From: Streptosporangiaceae bacterium
GTDB taxonomy: Bacteria > Actinomycetota > Actinomycetes > Streptosporangiales > Streptosporangiaceae
DNA length: 64,000 nt
NCBI GenBank assembly: GCA_019239975.1
Contig: JAFAZE010000021.1
Location: 1 to 64,000, forward strand
Direction: 5' to 3'
The notes beneath the pieces are model-generated. The model worked only from the letters and a program-made list of their open reading frames with translations. It ran no database searches and was not told where the DNA came from. Shown piece by piece: positions 60,739 through 64,000 of the stretch (position 1 is its first letter; each line of letters begins with the position of its first letter). Made by a program: the position numbers and the translations under genes.

Positions 60739-61725
60739 TCAGGACACCTCGTATGTCGTGCGGCTGCGGAAGAAGCGGAACTGGGCGAGGGTGACCACCA
60801 GGATCACGCCGAAGAGCAGTAGCGACATCGCGGACGCCGAGCCGACGTCGAAATTCCGGAATCCCGTCGAGTAGATCTGGTAGTTGATGACGTTGGTGGC
60901 CGTACCGGGTCCGCCCTGCGTCATCACGTAGACGGTGTCGAAGATCTGGAACGACCCGATCACGTCGGTGACGAGCACGAAGAGCAAGGTCGGGTTCAGC
61001 AGCGGCAGCGTGATCCGGAAGAACCGCTTCACCGGGCCCGCGCCGTCGATGCTCGCGGCCTCGTACAGAGATGGCGGTATAGTCTGCATCCCCGCGAGGA
61101 AGAACAGCATGTTGTACCCGGCGTACTGCCAGTTGCTCACCATGGCGACGACGGGCAGCGCCGTGCTGGTGCTGCCGAGCCAGTCGGGCCCGTGGATGCC
61201 GGCCAGCAGCAGCAGGTGATTGACGAGGCCGGACTGGCCGTTGAACATCCAGCTCCACACCACCGCCATCGCGACCGGGGTGGACATGTACGGCAGCACG
61301 TAGAGGGCCCGGAAGAGGCCGAGCGCGGGCAGCTTCCGGTTCAGCAGGACCGCCAGCCCGAGCGCCATCAGCGTCTGGATGGGTATGTTCCACAGCACGT
61401 AGAACGCGGTGGTCTCGAGGGCGTGGAATACGTGGTAATCCCTGGTCATCGTGCCGAAGTTCGCGAACCCGACGAAGTGCGGCGGCGTGAGGAAGTTCCA
61501 CTGGAAGAAGCTCAGCACCAGCACGATGATGACCGGAACCACCAGGAACAGCAGGACGCCGGCGAGGCTGGGCAGGATGAACGGCGTCGCGGCCGCCAGG
61601 CTCCGGATCCGCCGCCGCCAGCCCGGGCGGCGCTCCGCTCGCCTGGCAGGACCACCCTCCCGAAGCCCGCGCGCCCGACCGGCCTCATCCGCCCGGGCTT
61701 CCCTGGGCCCGGCGATGCGCGTCAT
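60739..61725 (-). CDS. Sugar ABC permease (MalF/UgpA-like)
   Basis: 328 residues. A basic N-terminus precedes six transmembrane segments. The EAA motif is SLYEAASIDGAGPVKRFFRI, then TLPLLNPTLLFVLVTDVIGS and TQGGPGTATNVINYQIYSTG. It is the first permease of the operon; its ATG overlaps the stop of the LacI gene (ATGA), so regulator and transporter are co-translated. Confidence 0.93.
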   Translation of the reverse strand: MTRIAGPREARADEAGRARGLREGGPARRAERRPGWRRRIRSLAAATPFILPSLAGVLLFLVVPVIIVLVLSFFQWNFLTPPHFVGFANFGTMTRDYHVFHALETTAFYVLWNIPIQTLMALGLAVLLNRKLPALGLFRALYVLPYMSTPVAMAVVWSWMFNGQSGLVNHLLLLAGIHGPDWLGSTSTALPVVAMVSNWQYAGYNMLFFLAGMQTIPPSLYEAASIDGAGPVKRFFRITLPLLNPTLLFVLVTDVIGSFQIFDTVYVMTQGGPGTATNVINYQIYSTGFRNFDVGSASAMSLLLFGVILVVTLAQFRFFRSRTTYEVS

Positions 61726-62891
61726 GTGCGGCCTCCCCTCCGGGCCGGGGGAGGGGCGGCGCTCTCCCTGACGATCAGCTCGGGCCGCGGCGACGGCTGC
61801 CTGGGAGTGACCGCGCGCGGATCGACCAGCCCGCGCAGCAGCGCGAAGCAGGCCCGGCCGAGCTCGGTGAAGTCCATCCGTACGGTGGTGAGCGGCGGGG
61901 TGAGGAATTCCGCCGTCGGCGTGTCGTCGAATCCGACGACGCTGACCTGCTCCGGCACGGGGCGCCCCGCCTCGTGCATGGCGCGCATCACTCCGAGTGC
62001 GAGATCGTCGTTACCGCACAGGACGGCCGTAACCTGCGGATCCGCGGCCAGCGCCTGCCCTGCCGAATAGCCGGAGCGGGGCGTCCAGCCGCCGTGGACC
62101 GGCTCGGGTGCCGGAGCGCCGGCCGTTTCCAGCGCGGCCCGCCAGCCCGCCATCCGCTGGCTGACCCGGGTCGAGTACGGGATGGACACGTAGTGCACCG
62201 TCCGGTGCCCGAGGCCCAGCAGGTAGCGGGTGGCGTCGAGGGCGGCCTTCCTGTCGTCCAGCCAGACCCACGGCTTGCCCGCGCCCTCGTCGCCGGTCGG
62301 CGTCTCCACGAGCGCCGCCATCGGAATCTCCGGCGGCACCGCGGCCAGCGTCATCGTGCCGGCCTTGTAGTAGGCGATCACGATCAGCGCCCCGCCGGGC
62401 TCGACGGCCCGCATCACCGCGTCGCCGACGTCCGCTGGCTCCGCCGACTCGACGACCCGGATGCCGACGGCGAACCCCGCCGCGCGCGCCGCCTCCTCGA
62501 TGCCCTTGATCGCCGCGCTGGAACCGTACAGGCTGGTGTCCGGCGTGAGCACCGTGACCGACTGCGCGGGGCCGCCGGCCAGTGCCCGCGCGGCCCGGTT
62601 CGGCCGGAAATCGAGATCCTCGATGGTCGCGCGCACCAGGTCCCTGGTCGACTGCCTGACGCTCGGATGACCGTTGATCACCCGCGAGACGGTCTGGTAG
62701 GAAACCCCCGCCGCCGCCGCCACATCGCGGATCGACACGCCCCGCGATGCCCGTACCGCCGCGTCCTCGTCCCGAACAGGAGTCGGCCCCGCGTCCCCCG
62801 CCGGCCCCGGATTCCCCGCCGGCCCCGGATTCGTGCCTGCTGCCCGCGCCGCGCCCGCGTCTCCCGCCGGGCCCGGATTCCCGCCACTCAC
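61722..62891 (-). CDS. LacI-family transcriptional regulator
   Basis: 389 residues. The HTH reads GVSIRDVAAAAGVSYQTVSR followed by VINGHPSVRQSTRDLVRATI, and the sugar-binding domain shows SVTVLTPDTSLYGSSAAIKG, VHYVSIPYSTRVSQRMAGWR, AVLCGNDDLALGVMRAMHEA and VVGFDDTPTAEFLTPPLTTV. About 50 residues precede the HTH, made of collagen-like NPGPAG/DAG repeats that the family does not need. The GTG start at 62891 has a weak ribosome site, so a start nearer the HTH is possible. It likely binds the palindromes at 62956 and 62983. Confidence 0.88.
   Translation of the reverse strand: MSGGNPGPAGDAGAARAAGTNPGPAGNPGPAGDAGPTPVRDEDAAVRASRGVSIRDVAAAAGVSYQTVSRVINGHPSVRQSTRDLVRATIEDLDFRPNRAARALAGGPAQSVTVLTPDTSLYGSSAAIKGIEEAARAAGFAVGIRVVESAEPADVGDAVMRAVEPGGALIVIAYYKAGTMTLAAVPPEIPMAALVETPTGDEGAGKPWVWLDDRKAALDATRYLLGLGHRTVHYVSIPYSTRVSQRMAGWRAALETAGAPAPEPVHGGWTPRSGYSAGQALAADPQVTAVLCGNDDLALGVMRAMHEAGRPVPEQVSVVGFDDTPTAEFLTPPLTTVRMDFTELGRACFALLRGLVDPRAVTPRQPSPRPELIVRESAAPPPARRGGRT
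62775..62890 (-). repeat. Coding NPGPAG minisatellite at the LacI N-terminus
   Basis: Repeated GC-rich units around CCGCCGGCCCCGGATT (plus strand) encode NPGPAG, NPGPAGDAG and similar collagen-like units before the HTH domain. Confidence 0.65.
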
Positions 62892-62955
62892 CGGCGCCGC
62901 CCTCGCGCCGCCCCCGCCGTCCCTGCGGCCAGGGGAGCGGGCTGTTCAGCACTTG

Positions 62956-62969
62956 TGTGACCGGTCACA
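62956..62969. promoter_or_regulatory. LacI operator copy 1
   Basis: TGTGACCGGTCACA, a perfect 14-bp palindrome in the divergent region between the LacI operon and the alpha-galactosidase gene. Confidence 0.8.
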
Positions 62970-62982
62970 ACCATGCCAGGAT

Positions 62983-62996
62983 TGTGACCGGTCACA
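62983..62996. promoter_or_regulatory. LacI operator copy 2
   Basis: Second perfect TGTGACCGGTCACA, 27 bp after the first. Two sites allow cooperative repression of both divergent units. Confidence 0.8.
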
Positions 62997-63086
62997 TATG
63001 GCATGTCAAGGCGTGGGAAACGACAATTTCACAGCAGCGAAACACCGGCGCCGGGCTGTCGCCGGCGACTCGTCGAGGAGGACTAC

Positions 63087-64000
63087 TTGGCCGCTGGCAC
63101 GGAAATCACGCTCGGCTGGCGCGATGACGCCCTGGACTTCCGTATCGATGCTGGCGGTGACGGAATGCCACGCATCACCCGCCTGGCCGCGCCGGGCGCT
63201 GTGCAGCGTACGGCCGGTGAGGACGCGGCGCTGCCGCTCGTCGACGTCGTCCTCGCCGGGGAGGGCAGGGTGCGGTCGGGCGGGCGGTACTGCGAGTCCG
63301 AGGCGGGCGGCCGGTTTCGCTACCAGGGCCATGACGAGACGGAACGCTCGCCATGGCGTGAACTGCGGGTGGATCTCGCCGACCCGGTCAGCGGCCTGCG
63401 CGCGGAGGTCTTCTACTCCGCGCTCACCGGGAGGGGCGCGCTGCGCTCCTGGGTCCGGCTCACCAACCGCGGTGCCCTGCCGGTGACGGTCGAATCGGTG
63501 ACCTCGTTCCTGTGCGGCGGCCTGTCCAGTGGGGGTGCCCCCGATGACATCGGTGATCTCGATGTGCTGTGGGCCGAGAACGACTGGCTGGCCGAGGCCC
63601 GCTGGCAGCGCCGCGAGCTGCGCGACGCACTGCCCGACCTCAACCGCCGTGTCCATGGCGGCGACCCGCACGGCCGGTTCGGCCTCACCAGCGCGGGAAG
63701 CTGGTCCTCGGGGACGTACCTGCCGATGGGCGCGGTGGTCAGCCGGCGCACCGGTCATGCCTGGGCGTGGCAGGTCGAGCACAACGGCGCGTGGCACTGG
63801 CAGGTGGGGGAGTGCACGCACCACCGCGCGGTGAGCGGCCCCCGCCCGGCCGGCTGGGACGCTGCGCCGGCCTCCGTCACGGGGGCATACCTGGCCCTGC
63901 TGGGCCCGGCGGACGCCGAGCATCACTGGCGGATGACGCTGGAGCCCGGAGACGAGTTCACGACGGTGCCCGTCACCGTGGTGGTCAGCCCCGCCGGGTT
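63087..64000 (+). CDS. Alpha-galactosidase (GH36), 3' end outside window
   Basis: The frame is open from a TTG at 63087 (GAGGAG six to seven bases upstream) to the window edge, 304 codons. It encodes the N-terminal supersandwich and linker of GH36 enzymes: LPLVDVVLAGEGRVRSGGRY, LRVDLADPVSGLRAEVFYS, LRSWVRLTNRGALPVTVESV, LWAENDWLAEARWQRRELRD, TSAGSWSSGTYLPMGAVVS and WQVEHNGAWHWQVGECTHH. The catalytic barrel lies beyond 64000. There is no signal peptide, so it should act on galactosides imported by the adjacent ABC transporter. The twin LacI operators lie about 90 bp upstream. Confidence 0.85.
   Translation, partial: MAAGTEITLGWRDDALDFRIDAGGDGMPRITRLAAPGAVQRTAGEDAALPLVDVVLAGEGRVRSGGRYCESEAGGRFRYQGHDETERSPWRELRVDLADPVSGLRAEVFYSALTGRGALRSWVRLTNRGALPVTVESVTSFLCGGLSSGGAPDDIGDLDVLWAENDWLAEARWQRRELRDALPDLNRRVHGGDPHGRFGLTSAGSWSSGTYLPMGAVVSRRTGHAWAWQVEHNGAWHWQVGECTHHRAVSGPRPAGWDAAPASVTGAYLALLGPADAEHHWRMTLEPGDEFTTVPVTVVVSPAG

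Noticed and set aside
1-64000. tRNA, rRNA or known riboswitch genes
   Set aside because: No cloverleaf with GGTTCGA-type T-loop and no recognised riboswitch core was seen by eye; a covariance-model scan would be needed to exclude them fully.

Overview
The window is very GC-rich, uses GTG and TTG starts freely, shows many ATGA/GTGA stop-start overlaps, and carries families typical of filamentous actinomycetes: an AfsR/SARP-type regulator, a LytS/LytTR pair, cation/acetate symporters with DUF485 partners, a DUF222 protein, CBM2, ricin-type lectin and secreted glycoside hydrolases. I infer an actinobacterium of Streptosporangiales/Streptomyces-like character; genus and species cannot be read from the sequence. 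No rRNA, tRNA, CRISPR array or intact insertion sequence was seen.

Layout. 0-2.4 kb: a DUF222 gene cut by the left edge, then a damaged patch with a truncated NYN-domain gene overlapped by a carboxymuconolactone-decarboxylase-like gene that has lost its own stop. 2.4-5.7 kb: a translationally coupled operon of a beta-lactamase-fold pseudo-enzyme, an ABC ATPase and an ABC-2 permease. 5.9-14.9 kb: zwf with a repeat insertion, secreted phosphoesterase, DMT transporter, double-propeller protein, hemerythrin-like protein, NAGPA-type lipoprotein and a globin-like protein. 15.0-21.5 kb: a carboxylate-uptake island of two sodium:solute symporters, each with a small membrane partner, plus LytS kinase and LytTR regulator. 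21.7-27.7 kb: secreted SGNH hydrolase, SRPBCC protein, a large SARP regulator and a divergent SnoaL/cupin pair.

28.0-45.1 kb is an exopolysaccharide locus: initiating phosphoglycosyltransferase, a kinase-fold protein, a PssD/PssE glycosyltransferase pair, a secreted propeller/LamG protein, one polypeptide that joins a Wzy-like polymerase to a Wzx-like flippase, GT4 and GT2 glycosyltransferases, a GH26-like exported protein, a Wzz/BY-kinase-like protein without Walker A, a sulfotransferase, a PAP2-like protein and a methyltransferase. The order suggests a Wzx/Wzy-type, perhaps sulfated, polymer.

45.3-53.7 kb: small secreted protein, alpha/beta hydrolase, a TetR/MFS efflux module with two matching operators, and a minus-strand operon of a membrane-anchored protein, zinc alcohol dehydrogenase and SDR, followed by a ricin-lectin gene without a signal peptide. 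54.5-64.0 kb: a CBM2 protein and a glycan-use locus (LacI regulator, two sugar permeases, binding lipoprotein, secreted clan-A glycoside hydrolase) with a divergent GH36 alpha-galactosidase running off the right edge; two perfect TGTGACCGGTCACA palindromes sit in the divergent promoter.

The unifying oddity is repeat DNA inside genes: short GC-palindromic or minisatellite repeats expand linkers and termini of zwf, the globin-like gene, a symporter, a binding protein, the LacI and TetR regulators, the CBM2 protein and the CMD protein. Two of these loci (zwf and the globin-like gene) appear to share the same nomadic 39-42 bp coding repeat. A second striking pattern is a set of proteins that keep a family fold but lack catalytic or ligand residues (serine hydrolase, BY-kinase, PAP2, globin).
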